A stretch of 64,000 nt of DNA from Hansschlegelia plantiphila (GCF_027922265.1 NZ_BSFI01000008.1:1-64000); one strand, 5' to 3'. Positions 37,618 through 47,200 are shown, counted from the stretch's first letter. Numbers and translations: made by a program. Notes: generated by a model from the sequence alone, not told the origin.

Positions 37618-38207
37618 GCGCCGCGCGCGGCGTCCACGACACGCGAAGGCGGATCGAGACCGCGGCGCTCGGGCTGTTCGCCGCCAAGGGCGTCGACGGC
37701 GCCTCGATCCGCGAGATCGCGGCCGGCGCCGGCCTCACCGAGGGCGCGCTCTACCGGCACTTCGCCTCCAAGGAGGAGCTGTCGCGCGCGCTGTTCATCG
37801 ACCGCTACGGAGCGCTCGCCCGCGGGATCGAGACGATCCGCGCCGAGCGCTCCGGCTTCGGCGACAGGCTCGACGCGCTGGTCGATTTCTTCGCCGCCTC
37901 CTTCGACGCCGACCCTGCGGGCTTCGCCTATGTGCTGGTCTCCCAGCACGAGCATCTGCGCGGCCTCGACAAGGCGGCGCCGGAGAATGCGGTGGCGGCG
38001 CTCGGCCGCGTGTTCGAGGACGCGATGGCGGCGGGCGACATCCCGCGCGGCGACGTCGCGCTGACGACGGCGCTCGCGCTCGGCCTCGTGGTGCAGCCGG
38101 CGATCTTCTTCATCTACGGCCGGCTCGCCGAGCCGCCCTCGGCGCATCGCGCGGCGATCGCAGGCGCGATCCGGCGGGCGGTGGGCGTCACTGACAGCGC
38201 GGTCTAG
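37614..38207 (+). CDS. TetR-family regulator of the aas operon
   Basis: This regulator has 197 residues. The N-terminal helix-turn-helix is GASIREIAAGAGLTEGALYRHFASKEEL. The rest is helical, as in the ligand-binding domain of TetR proteins. It starts at GTG 37614, overlapping the TGA of the fusion gene (GTGA). Because a TetR-type dyad lies in the promoter of the fusion gene, autoregulation of both genes is likely; a fatty acid or acyl-CoA would be a logical ligand (inference). Confidence 0.9.
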   Translation: MSAARGVHDTRRRIETAALGLFAAKGVDGASIREIAAGAGLTEGALYRHFASKEELSRALFIDRYGALARGIETIRAERSGFGDRLDALVDFFAASFDADPAGFAYVLVSQHEHLRGLDKAAPENAVAALGRVFEDAMAAGDIPRGDVALTTALALGLVVQPAIFFIYGRLAEPPSAHRAAIAGAIRRAVGVTDSAV

Positions 38208-38406
38208 CGCCCGCCGCTTCCTCCCTCGTCCGGCGCGCTCCGCGCCGAAACGCCGATGGTTAATCAATCGTGAGCGCGACAATGCAAAACAGCGTCAATT
38301 AATAGTAAAAACAGGAATCCCCTCCGTTATCAGCGTCTCGCGCCCTTCCGGCCGTCGTTTCCGCTATAATGCGGCGGGTCCGCCACTGGCTCCGGGAGCT
38401 GCCGAG

Positions 38407-39471
38407 ATGATGACGAGCATCGCTCGCGACGCATCCGCAACGACGCCCCGCGTCGACTGGGTGGACGTCGCCAAGGGCATATGCATCGTCCTCGTGGTGA
38501 TGATGCACTCGACGCTCGGCGTCGAGAAGGCCGCCGGGGCCGAGGGCTTCATGCACTACGCCGTCGCCTTCGCGCGGCCGTTCCGGATGCCGGACTTCTT
38601 CCTGATATCCGGGCTGTTCCTCGCCCTCGTGATCGACCGCGACTGGCGGCTCTATCTCGACCGCAAGGTCGTCCACTTCGCTTACTTCTACCTGCTCTGG
38701 CTCGTCATCCAGGGCGCCACGAAGTGGCCCGGGCTGGCGATCGACGAAGGGATCGGCGCGGTCGTCCACCAGTTTCTGGTGTCGCTGGTCGATCCGTTCG
38801 GCACACTGTGGTTCATCTACCTGCTGCCGATCTTCTTCGTGTTCGCCAAGCTGGTGCGCCGGCTCCCGCCGCTGCTGGTGCTGGCCTTCGCCGCCCTGCT
38901 CGAATCGCTCCAGGTCCACACCGGCTGGATGGTCCCGGACGAGTTCTGCGCACGGCTGTTCTACGTGATGCTCGGGTGGTACGGCGCGCCCCGCATCTTC
39001 GCGTTCGCCGACATGGTGCGGGGCCGCCGGGGCCTGGCGCTCGCGGGCCTCGTGGCCTGGGCGCTGATCAACGGCGCCGCTGTGTTCGGCGGCGTCGCGA
39101 CGCTGCCCGTCGTCAGCCTCATGCTCGGCGTCGCCGGGGCGCTCGCGATCGTCTCGGTCGCCGCCCTCATTGCGGGCTCCTCGGCCGCCGAGCCGCTGCG
39201 CTACGCCGGCGAACGCTCGATCGTCGTCTATCTCGCGTTCTTCCTGCCGATGGCGGCGACGCGCGCGGTCCTTCTCAAGACCGGGGTGATCTCGGACCTC
39301 GGCTGGGTCTCGGTGATCGTGACGACCGTCGGCGTGGTGGCGCCGCTCGCCCTGCACTGGCTCGTGATGAAGACCGGATGGGCAAAGTTCCTGTTCGTCC
39401 GGCCGCAGGCTTTCCACATCGACCGCCCCAAGACCCCGCTGCGAGAAACCGGCCTGCAGCCGGCTCGATAA
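38407..39471 (+). CDS. Acyltransferase family 3 membrane protein
   Basis: This 354-residue integral membrane protein has about ten hydrophobic segments. It begins with DWVDVAKGICIVLVVMMHST, the classic acyltransferase-3 start with the conserved histidine, and shows RMPDFFLISGLFLALVIDR next. Such proteins O-acylate surface sugars or lipids, such as OpgC or exopolysaccharide modification enzymes. ATG 38407 has GGGAG about 8 bases upstream. It is not near glycan genes here, so the acceptor is unknown. The 199 bases before it contain GGTTAATC and CAATTAATAG, which are AT-rich but not clearly repeats. Confidence 0.82.
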   Translation: MMTSIARDASATTPRVDWVDVAKGICIVLVVMMHSTLGVEKAAGAEGFMHYAVAFARPFRMPDFFLISGLFLALVIDRDWRLYLDRKVVHFAYFYLLWLVIQGATKWPGLAIDEGIGAVVHQFLVSLVDPFGTLWFIYLLPIFFVFAKLVRRLPPLLVLAFAALLESLQVHTGWMVPDEFCARLFYVMLGWYGAPRIFAFADMVRGRRGLALAGLVAWALINGAAVFGGVATLPVVSLMLGVAGALAIVSVAALIAGSSAAEPLRYAGERSIVVYLAFFLPMAATRAVLLKTGVISDLGWVSVIVTTVGVVAPLALHWLVMKTGWAKFLFVRPQAFHIDRPKTPLRETGLQPAR

Positions 39472-39604
39472 CGCAGAAGTGCGCGGTTCCGCCGCACTTC
39501 GGATTTGTTCTAAAGTTTGACGAAGGACGGGTTCGCATCTTCTTCTCGCGCGCTATCGTTAAACGCGAGAGGCGATCTCGACGCCCACGGAGGAAAATGC
39601 CGCA

Positions 39605-40000
39605 ATGAGAATTAAGGCAGTTTTTGCAAGCCTCGCCCTTGGCTCGGCGCTCGTCGCGGGCTCCGCCGCGATGGCGGCCGAAGGGCCGTACACGCAGGCC
39701 CAGCTCGACAAGGGCAAGTCCGAATACAACGGCGCCTGTCGCCAGTGCCACGCCAAGGAAGGCGCAGGCGCGCTCGGGCCCGCTCTGAAGGGCGACGCGT
39801 TCCTCAAGGTGTTCGGCGGCAAGCCGGTCGCCGAGCTGCGCGACTACATCCACACGAACATGCCGCAGAACGCGCCGGGTTCGCTGACGGAAGACCAGCT
39901 GAACGTGCTGACGGCGTACATCCTCTCGCTCAACGGCTTCACGCCGGGTCAGACCGAGATGTCCGCGGATTCGGCGAAGGGCGCGCAGCTCACGCCGTGA
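39605..40000 (+). CDS. Class I c-type cytochrome (periplasmic)
   Basis: The protein has 131 residues, with a signal peptide (FASLALGSALVAGSAAMAA) and one haem site CRQCH (about residues 45-49). The distal ligand methionine is probably in HTNMPQNAPGSL, followed by the helix LTEDQLNVLTAYILSLNG. A CxxCH...NMP...GxLt arrangement is typical of small electron-carrier cytochromes linked to dehydrogenases. ATG 39605 has AGGAAAA upstream. No dehydrogenase gene is adjacent, so the redox partner is unknown. Confidence 0.92.
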   Translation: MRIKAVFASLALGSALVAGSAAMAAEGPYTQAQLDKGKSEYNGACRQCHAKEGAGALGPALKGDAFLKVFGGKPVAELRDYIHTNMPQNAPGSLTEDQLNVLTAYILSLNGFTPGQTEMSADSAKGAQLTP

Positions 40001-40090
40001 TCGGGATTTGAAGGGCGCCGGCGTTCGCCGGTTCCCTTCAAGCCGCCGACGCCTATAGTCCCGGCCGAACCTGGCCGGGACTTCTCACGC

Positions 40091-43000
40091 ATGCCGAACC
40101 GCCCTGTCGCCTCCGGCGACCACGTCGTCCTCGTGGACGGCTCCTCCTACATCTTCCGCGCCTATCACGCGCTGCCGCCGCTGACGCGCCCGTCCGACGG
40201 GCTGCCGGTCGGCGCGGTGTCCGGCTTCTGCAACATGCTGTGGAAGCTGCTGCGCGACGCCGGCTGGGTCGACCCGACCCACCTCGCGGTGATCTTCGAC
40301 AAGTCGGAGGTCACGTTCCGCAAAGAGATCCACGAGACATACAAGGCCAACCGGTCCGAGCCGCCCGAGGACCTGATCCCGCAGTTTCCGCTGATCAGGC
40401 GCGCGACCGAAGCCTTCTCGATCGCGTGTATCGAGAAGGGCGGCTACGAGGCGGACGACCTGATCGCGACCTATGCCCGCCTCGGCGCGGAAGCGGGCGC
40501 CGAGGTCACCATCGTCGGCTCCGACAAGGACCTGTTCCAGCTCGTCGGCGGGCTGGTGACGATGCTCGATCCCGTGAAGGACAAGCGCATCGGGCCCGAC
40601 GAGGTGTTCGAGAAGTTCGGCGTCGGGCCGGACAAGATGATCGATCTGCAGGCGCTGGCGGGCGATTCGGTCGACAACGTGCCGGGCGTGCCCGGCATCG
40701 GCGCGAAGACCGCCGCCCAGCTGCTCTCCGAATATGGCGACCTCGAAACGCTGCTCGGGCGCGCCCACGAGATCAAGCAGCCGAAGCGCCGCGAGAACCT
40801 GATCGAATACGCCGACCTCGCCCGCATCTCGAAGCGGCTGGTGACGCTTGAGACCAACGTGCCGCTCGACGTCTCGCTCGACGACATCGCGGTCCAGGAG
40901 CCGAACCCGACGCGGCTCGTCGCCTTCCTCAAGGCGATGGAGTTCAACACGCTGACCCGCCGCGTCGCCGAGGCGACCGGCGTCGACATCGCAGCCGTGA
41001 CGCCCGACGCCGAGATGATGTCGGCGAAGCGCTCCGCGCCGGCTCCGCGCGGAAGCGAGACGGTCGCGGCCGGTCCGAAGGACGACGACGAGTTCGACCT
41101 CGGCGAGCCGCCGGACCCCGCACTGCCGCAGACGGAGACCCTCGACAAGGGCGCCGGAGGCGGCTGGTACAAGCGCGCGGAAGGCCGCGCGCGCAAAGGC
41201 ATGGACTACACGCCGCCGACGAACGGCGGCGCGCAGAGCGCCTTCGACGGCCCGACGCCGCAGGCGCTGGCCGAGAAGCGCCGGGTCGAGGCCGCGGGCG
41301 CGGTCGTCGATCGTTCGGCCTATGAGTGCGTGACGGATGTCGGCCGCCTCGCCAACTGGCTCGAGGACGCGCGCGAGGCCGGCCGGCTCGCGGTCGACAT
41401 GGAGACCTCGGCCGTCGACCCGATGCGCGCCGAGCTCGTCGGCTTCTCGCTCGCGATCGCGCCGGGCGTCGCGGCCTACGTGCCGCTCGGCCACGTCACG
41501 GCGGCGGGGGACCTCCTGTCGGAGAACGGCGCCGGGGGCGGTCTCGTCGAGGGCCAGATCCCGGCGAACGAGGCGCTCGCCGTGCTGAAGGATCTGATGG
41601 AGGACGACTCCGTCCTCAAGATCGGCCAGGGGATCAAATACGACCTGACGATCCTCGACCGCCTCGGCGTCCGCGTCGCGAACTACGACGACACGATGCT
41701 GATGTCCTATGCGCTGGATTCGGGGCTCGGCGCGCAGGGGCTGGACGAGCTCTCCCGCCGCCATCTCGGCCACGCCTGCATCTCCTATGACGAGGTGACC
41801 GGCACCGGCAAGGCGCGCCTGAACTTCGCGCAAGTCGCGCTCGACAAGGCCACGGCTTACGCGGCGGAAGACGCCGACGTGACGCTCAGGCTCTGGACTC
41901 TGTTCAGGCAGCGCCTGGTCGCCGAGCGCATGGTCACCGTCTACGAGACGCTGGAGCGGCCGCTGCCGGCGGTGCTGTCGCGCATGGAGCAGCGCGGCGT
42001 CTCGATCGAGCGGCCGATGCTCTCCAGACTCTCGGGCGAGCTCGCCCAGCGCATGGGGGCGCTCGAAGCCGAGATCCACGCGCTCGCGGGCGAGCCGTTC
42101 AACCTCGGCAGCCCGAAGCAGCTCGGCGACATCCTGTTCGGCAAGATGGGCCTTCCCGGCGCGAAGAAGACCAAGACCGGCGCCTGGGGCACCGCAGCCG
42201 GCGTGCTGGAGGAGCTCGCCCTTCAAGGCCACGATCTGCCCCGCCGCATCCTCGACTGGCGCCAGCTCTCGAAGCTCAAGAGCACCTACGCCGACGCCCT
42301 GCCGACCTACGTCCACCCGGAGACGCGCCGGGTCCACACCACCTATCAGCTCGCCGCGACCACGACGGGCCGGCTGTCCTCGACCGAGCCGAACCTGCAG
42401 AACATCCCGATCCGCACCGAGGAGGGCCGCAAGATCCGGCGCGCCTTCGTGGCCGCGGAGGGGGCCAAGCTGGTGTCGGCCGACTACAGCCAGATCGAGC
42501 TCCGGATCCTCGCCCACATGGCGGACATCCCGCAGCTGGTGCAGGCCTTCGCCGACGGGCTCGACATCCATGCGATGACGGCCTCGGAGATGTTCGGCGT
42601 GCCGGTCGAGGGCATGGACCCTTCGACGCGGCGGCGCGCCAAGGCGATCAATTTCGGCATCATCTACGGCATCTCGGCCTTCGGGCTGGCGAACCAGCTC
42701 GGCATCGGGCGCGAGGAGGCGGGTCTCTACATCAAGACCTATTTCGAGCGCTTCCCCGGCATCCGCGACTACATGGAGGCGACCAAGACCGCGGCGCGCG
42801 AGCAGGGCTACGTCACAACCATCTTCGGCCGGAAGTGCCACTACCCCTCGATCCGCGCCTCGAACCCGGCGGAGCGCGCGTTCAACGAGCGCGCCGCGAT
42901 CAACGCCCCGATCCAGGGCTCGGCCGCCGACATCATCCGCCGCGCGATGATCCGGATGGAGGCCGCGCTCGCCGAGGCGAAACTGTCGGCGCAGATGCTG

Positions 43001-43168
43001 TTGCAGGTGCATGACGAGCTGATCTTCGAGGTCGACGACGCCGAGGTCGACGCCGTGATCCCGATCATCACCCGCGTGATGGAGGACGCCCCCCACCCCG
43101 CGCTCAAGCTTCGCGTGCCGCTGAAGGTGGACGCCCGCGCCGCGCTGAACTGGGAGGAGGCGCATTGA
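40091..43168 (+). CDS. polA: DNA polymerase I
   Basis: This is the replication/repair polymerase, 1025 residues. The 5'-3' nuclease domain (1 to about 300) has VDGSSYIFRAYHALPPL and EADDLIATYA. The proofreading 3'-5' exonuclease domain (about 410-600) keeps the DxE motif in AVDMETSAVDP. The polymerase domain has motif A DYSQIELRILAH, motif B RRRAKAINFGIIYG and motif C QVHDELIFEVDD. The middle Ala/Pro/Gly-rich stretch (about 310-400) is a linker. All domains are intact. Its TGA overlaps a TTG start for the next gene. Confidence 0.97.
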   Translation: MPNRPVASGDHVVLVDGSSYIFRAYHALPPLTRPSDGLPVGAVSGFCNMLWKLLRDAGWVDPTHLAVIFDKSEVTFRKEIHETYKANRSEPPEDLIPQFPLIRRATEAFSIACIEKGGYEADDLIATYARLGAEAGAEVTIVGSDKDLFQLVGGLVTMLDPVKDKRIGPDEVFEKFGVGPDKMIDLQALAGDSVDNVPGVPGIGAKTAAQLLSEYGDLETLLGRAHEIKQPKRRENLIEYADLARISKRLVTLETNVPLDVSLDDIAVQEPNPTRLVAFLKAMEFNTLTRRVAEATGVDIAAVTPDAEMMSAKRSAPAPRGSETVAAGPKDDDEFDLGEPPDPALPQTETLDKGAGGGWYKRAEGRARKGMDYTPPTNGGAQSAFDGPTPQALAEKRRVEAAGAVVDRSAYECVTDVGRLANWLEDAREAGRLAVDMETSAVDPMRAELVGFSLAIAPGVAAYVPLGHVTAAGDLLSENGAGGGLVEGQIPANEALAVLKDLMEDDSVLKIGQGIKYDLTILDRLGVRVANYDDTMLMSYALDSGLGAQGLDELSRRHLGHACISYDEVTGTGKARLNFAQVALDKATAYAAEDADVTLRLWTLFRQRLVAERMVTVYETLERPLPAVLSRMEQRGVSIERPMLSRLSGELAQRMGALEAEIHALAGEPFNLGSPKQLGDILFGKMGLPGAKKTKTGAWGTAAGVLEELALQGHDLPRRILDWRQLSKLKSTYADALPTYVHPETRRVHTTYQLAATTTGRLSSTEPNLQNIPIRTEEGRKIRRAFVAAEGAKLVSADYSQIELRILAHMADIPQLVQAFADGLDIHAMTASEMFGVPVEGMDPSTRRRAKAINFGIIYGISAFGLANQLGIGREEAGLYIKTYFERFPGIRDYMEATKTAAREQGYVTTIFGRKCHYPSIRASNPAERAFNERAAINAPIQGSAADIIRRAMIRMEAALAEAKLSAQMLLQVHDELIFEVDDAEVDAVIPIITRVMEDAPHPALKLRVPLKVDARAALNWEEAH

Positions 43169-43872
43169 GCGCGCTTCGAAGGGCGGGACGCGCGGTCGCG
43201 CTGGCGCTTCTCGCAGGGTTCGCCGTGTCCTCGACGGCCGACGCCGACGACAAGGCCGCGCTGACCTATGCGGTCCACGAGCCCGAGGTGAAGTCGCCGC
43301 ACCCGCCGCTGCTGGTGCTGCTGCACGGGCAAGGCGCCGACGAGCTCGACCTCATCGGCCTGTGGCCGCAGCTGCCGCGGAACTTCCTGATCGTGTCGCC
43401 GCGCGCCCCGTTCAGGAACGCCAATGGCGGCTACCGCTGGTATGGCGGCGGCGACGGCCAGGGCGTCGAGGTGAGCGCACGGGACGTGCTGTCGCTGATC
43501 GGCACGGTCTCGAAGCATTACGCGGTCGACCCGGCGGAGGTGTTCGTCGGCGGCTTCAGCCAGGGCGCGGCGCTGTCCTACCAGCTCGGCCTGACCCAGC
43601 CCGCCCGCTTCCGCGGCGCGGCGGCGCTGAGCGGCGCGATCCCGAAATCCGCGCAGGCCCCGGCCGGCGCCGACTGGTCCCGCACCGCCTTCTTCATCGC
43701 CCACGGCGACAGGGACGACCGCATCCCCTTCGCCTCCGCCCGCTCGGCCCAGGCGACGCTCGCCAAGCTCCACGCCCCCACAGCGTTCCACGCCTACCCC
43801 GGCATGGGCCACCAGATCACCGACGCCGAGACGCTCGACCTCGCGGAGTGGCTGGCGAAGACGGAGGACTGA
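43165..43872 (+). CDS. Secreted carboxylesterase/phospholipase (alpha/beta hydrolase)
   Basis: This hydrolase has 235 residues with a signal peptide (AVALALLAGFAVSSTADA). The oxyanion region is LLVLLHGQGADELDL, the nucleophile elbow GGFSQGAALSYQLG, and the acid and base fall in HGDRDDRIPF and YPGMGHQI. This matches the phospholipase/carboxylesterase family (YpfH-like). The likely start is TTG 43165, overlapping the polA stop (TTGA); a start farther inside would lose the signal peptide. The coupling with polA is structural rather than functional. Confidence 0.85.
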   Translation: MSALRRAGRAVALALLAGFAVSSTADADDKAALTYAVHEPEVKSPHPPLLVLLHGQGADELDLIGLWPQLPRNFLIVSPRAPFRNANGGYRWYGGGDGQGVEVSARDVLSLIGTVSKHYAVDPAEVFVGGFSQGAALSYQLGLTQPARFRGAAALSGAIPKSAQAPAGADWSRTAFFIAHGDRDDRIPFASARSAQATLAKLHAPTAFHAYPGMGHQITDAETLDLAEWLAKTED

Positions 43873-43894
43873 GGGGGGGAAGGCAACAGCGACC

Positions 43895-45334
43895 TTACGG
43901 CCTGCATTCAATTACCGCGGAGAGGCTTTGCGCATGCGCAGCGAGATCGGCAGGCTTCATGGTCTCTCCGGGCGCGCCCACGTCGAACGTCGTGTTGTTC
44001 GTCTCTAGAAACGTCTGAGCGACCGAGCTCTTGATCGCAAAATTGACGTTCTGTGCAATGTCGCCGCCATTCGCTAAAGCGAATTTCAGTGTGTTCAGCT
44101 TCGCAACGACGATGCCGACCACGTTGCCGCTTTCGTCAAGCAACGGCCCTCCGCTATTGCCGGGCTGAACGGGTGCGGAAATTTGTATCCTACTTGAATC
44201 GTCGTGCAGCCCTGCGGTAGCCGTGACCCCACCCCGGGTGAAGTTGCCGCTTGTTGCGAGATCGCCGTTCAAGGGAAAACCGAAGGCGGCGACGTCTTCG
44301 CCGAGGCGAACGCCGGCCCGCAGCTTCGCGACCGCATCACTCGCCTTATCGCTTTCAATCAACGCTAGGTCGTTTGGCTCGTCGCGGGCCAGCACCCTAC
44401 CGGTCGCCTTATTCTGACCGATGGTCAGGGTGACGACCGCACAGCCCTTCACCACGTGAGCGTTGGTCAAGAGTCTCTTCTGAGAGACGAAAAAACCCGT
44501 ACCGGACTTGTCCTCGCTCGGCGCAGCGGCTTCAGCAGGAGGTGACGGAGCAGGTGCTGGCATTACCGGCATCGTCGGCGGCGTGTACGTCGCTTGCGCT
44601 GTATCGCCTCCGCCATCCAGCGAAACGGAGAAAAGGTTGGCCATCAGGTTGGGAATGCGGTCGCCCCGTTCAATGCGGTTCGAGTCCCAACTCGTGGCGA
44701 AGCCCACCACACCGCCGCGCGACAGCTGATACTTCGTGTAGAATGCCCGGTCGCCGACCCCGCCGGCCACCGCGAAGAACCGCGGCCGGATCACCTTGTA
44801 GTCGATCCTGCGCGCGCCGGCCGTCGAGCTCATCCGGAGGTAAAGCTGTTCCAGCGACGTCTCCGACGCGGAGAAGAAGGAAAAGTCGACGCTCAGCGAG
44901 CGATCATAAGCTTCGTAGCTGTAGCCGCGGGCGGTGTTGACCTGAAGCGGAGCAGCTTTCTTCGGAACGTAGAGTTTGGCGTTTGTGTAGGGACGCTAGA
45001 TCTCTGTCATGCCCCACGCTGACATTGCGCCATAGCCGGACACGCGAAGTCGGGCCAGTTGGTCCGGAGTAAGCCACCCGGTTTGCGGCGCGCCGAGCGA
45101 CGATTGATATTCCTGAATCGCCTTGAAGAGCCGTGGCCCGAAGGCGCCGGTGCTCATTCCGTTGAAGTGGCCGGCTGCGATCAGAAGAAGCGGCACTTCG
45201 AAGTGCTGTTTCGCATCCGACGCATAGAACGCGCGTTCTGCGATCTGATAGTCTGCGCGGTTGAGGGCTGCGACAGGCTGGGCGCCGATGGCGGCCGCCA
45301 CAGCTAGGAATCCGAAGAGGACCCAGATCTTCAT
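43895..45334 (-). pseudogene. Secreted trypsin-like serine protease with N-terminal peptidoglycan-binding domain, interrupted by an in-frame TAG
   Basis: The reading frame from ATG 45334 encodes a signal peptide (KIWVLFGFLAVAAAIG) and a PG-binding-like domain (GRLFKAIQEYQSSLGAPQTGWLT). It then meets TAG at 44996-44998 after SAWGMTEI. The same frame continues without other stops as RPYTNAKLYVPKKAAPLQ through a linker to a protease domain with the complete triad: TNAHVV, NDLALI, GNSGGP. Relatives of this architecture are single proteins of about 480 residues. The break is therefore a single amber codon, not a frameshift. It could be an inactivating mutation, a sequencing error, or rare read-through. 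A frame starting at ATG 44833 could still yield a protease lacking the signal peptide. Confidence 0.75.
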
Positions 45335-45441
45335 AGCTCGCCCCGACGGAGGCGCCGACCTCCTGCAGGCAACTATAGGTTGGAAATTCTGGACCGCGAG
45401 TCCAAAGCCGCTTTTTTGCCTCGAGACCCCCGAAGACCTCA

Positions 45442-45993
45442 ATGCTCCTCCACGCCCTCCTCCCCTCCCCCGTCGGAACCCTCACCCTCGTCGCGAGCGA
45501 CGCCGGGCTCGCCGCGGTGCTGTGGGAGAACGACGATCCGCGGCGCGTGCCGTGGGCGGCGGCGAGCGTGGCGGGCGAGCATCCGGCGCTCGCCGAGACG
45601 GCGCGGCAGCTTGGAGAATATTTCGCGGGCGAGCGCCGGTCGTTTGCGCTGCCGCTCGATTTCCGCGGGACGGCGTTCCAGCGGCTTGTGTGGGAGGCGC
45701 TTATCGCGATCCCCTATGGCGAGACGCGCAGCTATGGCGAGATCGCGGCCGCGGTCGGCAGCCCCAAGGCGGTGCGGGCGGTCGGGGCCGCGAACGGGCG
45801 CAACCCGATCTCGATCGTCGCGCCCTGCCACCGTGTGGTCGGAGCGTCCGGCAGGCTGACGGGATTTGCGGGCGGCCTCGCGGCGAAGGTGCGCCTCCTG
45901 ACGCTCGAGAGCGGCGCGCCGTTCGGGAACGGGCTGTTCCGCGCGTCGGCGGCGGACGCCCGGCCTCCTGTGCAAGCGCCAGGCGCGCGCTAG
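45442..45993 (+). CDS. ogt: Methylated-DNA-protein-cysteine methyltransferase (O6-alkylguanine repair)
   Basis: This repair protein has 183 residues and removes alkyl groups from O6-guanine in a suicidal transfer to its own cysteine. The active-site motif is IVAPCHRVVG, followed by GFAGGLAAKVRLLTLE. The DNA-binding region is IPYGETRSYGEIAAAVGSPKAVRAVGAANGRNPI with the usual Arg finger. ATG 45442 gives the usual start (LLHALLPSPVGTLTLVAS). There is no AdaA-type domain. It stands alone. Confidence 0.93.
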   Translation: MLLHALLPSPVGTLTLVASDAGLAAVLWENDDPRRVPWAAASVAGEHPALAETARQLGEYFAGERRSFALPLDFRGTAFQRLVWEALIAIPYGETRSYGEIAAAVGSPKAVRAVGAANGRNPISIVAPCHRVVGASGRLTGFAGGLAAKVRLLTLESGAPFGNGLFRASAADARPPVQAPGAR

Positions 45994-46047
45994 ACCCTTG
46001 TCCTCGGCGGCCGACAGAGCCGTCCAAAACAAAAAGGACATGAGGAA

Positions 46048-46530
46048 ATGCTCAAGCGCGCTTCATTCGTCGCGGCCGTCGCAGCGCTCGTCGCCTCGCC
46101 GGCCCTCGCCGTCGAAGTCACCGAGGCGACCCCGGTGAACGCCACGCCGGACAAGGTGTGGGCCACGATCGGCGGCTTCTGCGGAATCCAGAACTGGCAC
46201 CCGGTCGTCGAGAGCTGCACGCTGTCGACCGGCGGAGCCAAGCTGGTCCGCACGCTCGCTCTGAAAGGCGGCGGCAAGCTCGTCGAGCGCGAGCTCCGCC
46301 GAGACGACGGGTTGATGAAGTACAGCTACGCGATCATTGACGGTCCGCTGCCGGTCGCGGACTACGTCTCGACCATCCAGGTCGAGCCGTCGGGTTCTGC
46401 GGGCTCGAAGGTGACGTGGACCGGCACGTTCCAGGCGAAGGGCGCGAGCGACGCCGCCGCCAAGGACGTGATCGACGGCATCTATGTGAAGGGCCTCGCC
46501 GGCATCGTGGATCAGGCGACGAAGCCCTGA
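46048..46530 (+). CDS. Secreted SRPBCC-family (START-like) protein
   Basis: The protein has 160 residues, with a signal peptide (SFVAAVAALVASPALA) and a polyketide cyclase/SRPBCC domain (NATPDKVWATIGGFCGIQNWHPVVESC, GKLVERELRRDD, GSKVTWTGTFQAKG). SRPBCC domains bind hydrophobic ligands in a deep cavity. The ligand is unknown. A periplasmic location is inferred from the signal peptide. A 28-bp palindrome follows, closing the transcript against the GST gene. Confidence 0.82.
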   Translation: MLKRASFVAAVAALVASPALAVEVTEATPVNATPDKVWATIGGFCGIQNWHPVVESCTLSTGGAKLVRTLALKGGGKLVERELRRDDGLMKYSYAIIDGPLPVADYVSTIQVEPSGSAGSKVTWTGTFQAKGASDAAAKDVIDGIYVKGLAGIVDQATKP

Positions 46531-46549
46531 TCGCGAGCGAACGTCCTGC

Positions 46550-46577
46550 GCCTGGATCGGCTGCAGCCGATCCAGGC
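46550..46577. terminator. 28-bp perfect palindrome, bidirectional terminator
   Basis: The bases 46550-46577 form a perfect palindrome whose outer arm begins GCCTGGATCGGC. The stable hairpin lies 20 bases after the SRPBCC stop and 3 bases before the end of the convergent GST gene (its stop is at 46580). No T-run is present, but in convergent positions such stems act on both transcripts. Confidence 0.65.
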
Positions 46578-46579
46578 CG

Positions 46580-47200
46580 TCAGGCGCCGTAGGCCCTGGC
46601 GTATGCCGGCCGCGCGGCGAGGCGGCCGAGATAGCCCGCGAAGCGCTCCGGCTCCGGCAGCTTGCCCCATGAGACGATCCAGCCGAGCAGCGCGCCGACC
46701 ATGACGTCGGCTGCGGAGAACGTTTCGCCGAGCAGCCAGGGTCCGGGCTCGACCGCCGCCAGCACGCGGGCGAGCGCCTTGTCGAAGGTCGGCCAGCCGA
46801 TCGCCATCGGCGGAGGCGGAGCCGCGCGCGGGAAGACGAGATCCGCCAGCGCCGGCTCGAGGCCCGCCGCCGCATAGCAGACCCAGGTCAGATAGCGGCC
46901 GCGCTCCAGCGTTCCTGGGAGCGGGGCGAGCCCGGCCTCGGGATAGGCGTCCGCGACGTGCAGCAGGATCGCGGAGCTCTCGGTGACCACGACCGCAGAC
47001 GCGCCGTCCGGCCCGCGGTCGATCAGCGTCGGCAGCTTGCCGTCCGGGTTGAGCGCGAGGAAGGCCGGCCGCTTGTGCTCGCCGGCCTCCAGATCGACTG
47101 CGACGATCTCATAGGGCTCGCCGATCTCCTCCAGCAGCCAGCGGATGCGCTGGGAGCGCGACCGCGGGTTGTGGTGCAGGACGAAGCGGGCGGGCGCCAC
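46580..47200 (-). CDS. Glutathione S-transferase family protein
   Basis: This GST-fold protein has 206 residues. The N-terminal thioredoxin-like domain has FVLHHNPRSRSQRIRWLLEE with the catalytic-region Ser/Arg, and the glutathione-binding VTESSAILLHVADAYPEAG. The C-terminal helical domain has PWLLGETFSAADVMVGALLG. It fits the beta/nu-like bacterial group. The substrate is unknown; it may detoxify electrophiles or act in catabolism. The start is 47200, next to the mscL stop at 47205. Confidence 0.9.
   Translation of the reverse strand: MAPARFVLHHNPRSRSQRIRWLLEEIGEPYEIVAVDLEAGEHKRPAFLALNPDGKLPTLIDRGPDGASAVVVTESSAILLHVADAYPEAGLAPLPGTLERGRYLTWVCYAAAGLEPALADLVFPRAAPPPPMAIGWPTFDKALARVLAAVEPGPWLLGETFSAADVMVGALLGWIVSWGKLPEPERFAGYLGRLAARPAYARAYGA

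Noticed and set aside
40085..43165. A 1026-codon open frame opposite polA, and similar long frames opposite 34228-37617 and 47792-51286
   Set aside because: They are mirror frames of high-GC genes with Arg/Ala/Gly/Pro-rich composition and no family motif. Codon bias makes such antisense frames common.
44680..44700. TTCGAGTCC-like sequence resembling a tRNA T-loop
   Set aside because: It lies in the protease coding frame and no acceptor or anticodon stem can be formed around it.
44996..44998. TAG as selenocysteine or pyrrolysine codon
   Set aside because: Selenocysteine uses TGA, and pyrrolysine systems are not expected in this group. No supporting element is visible.
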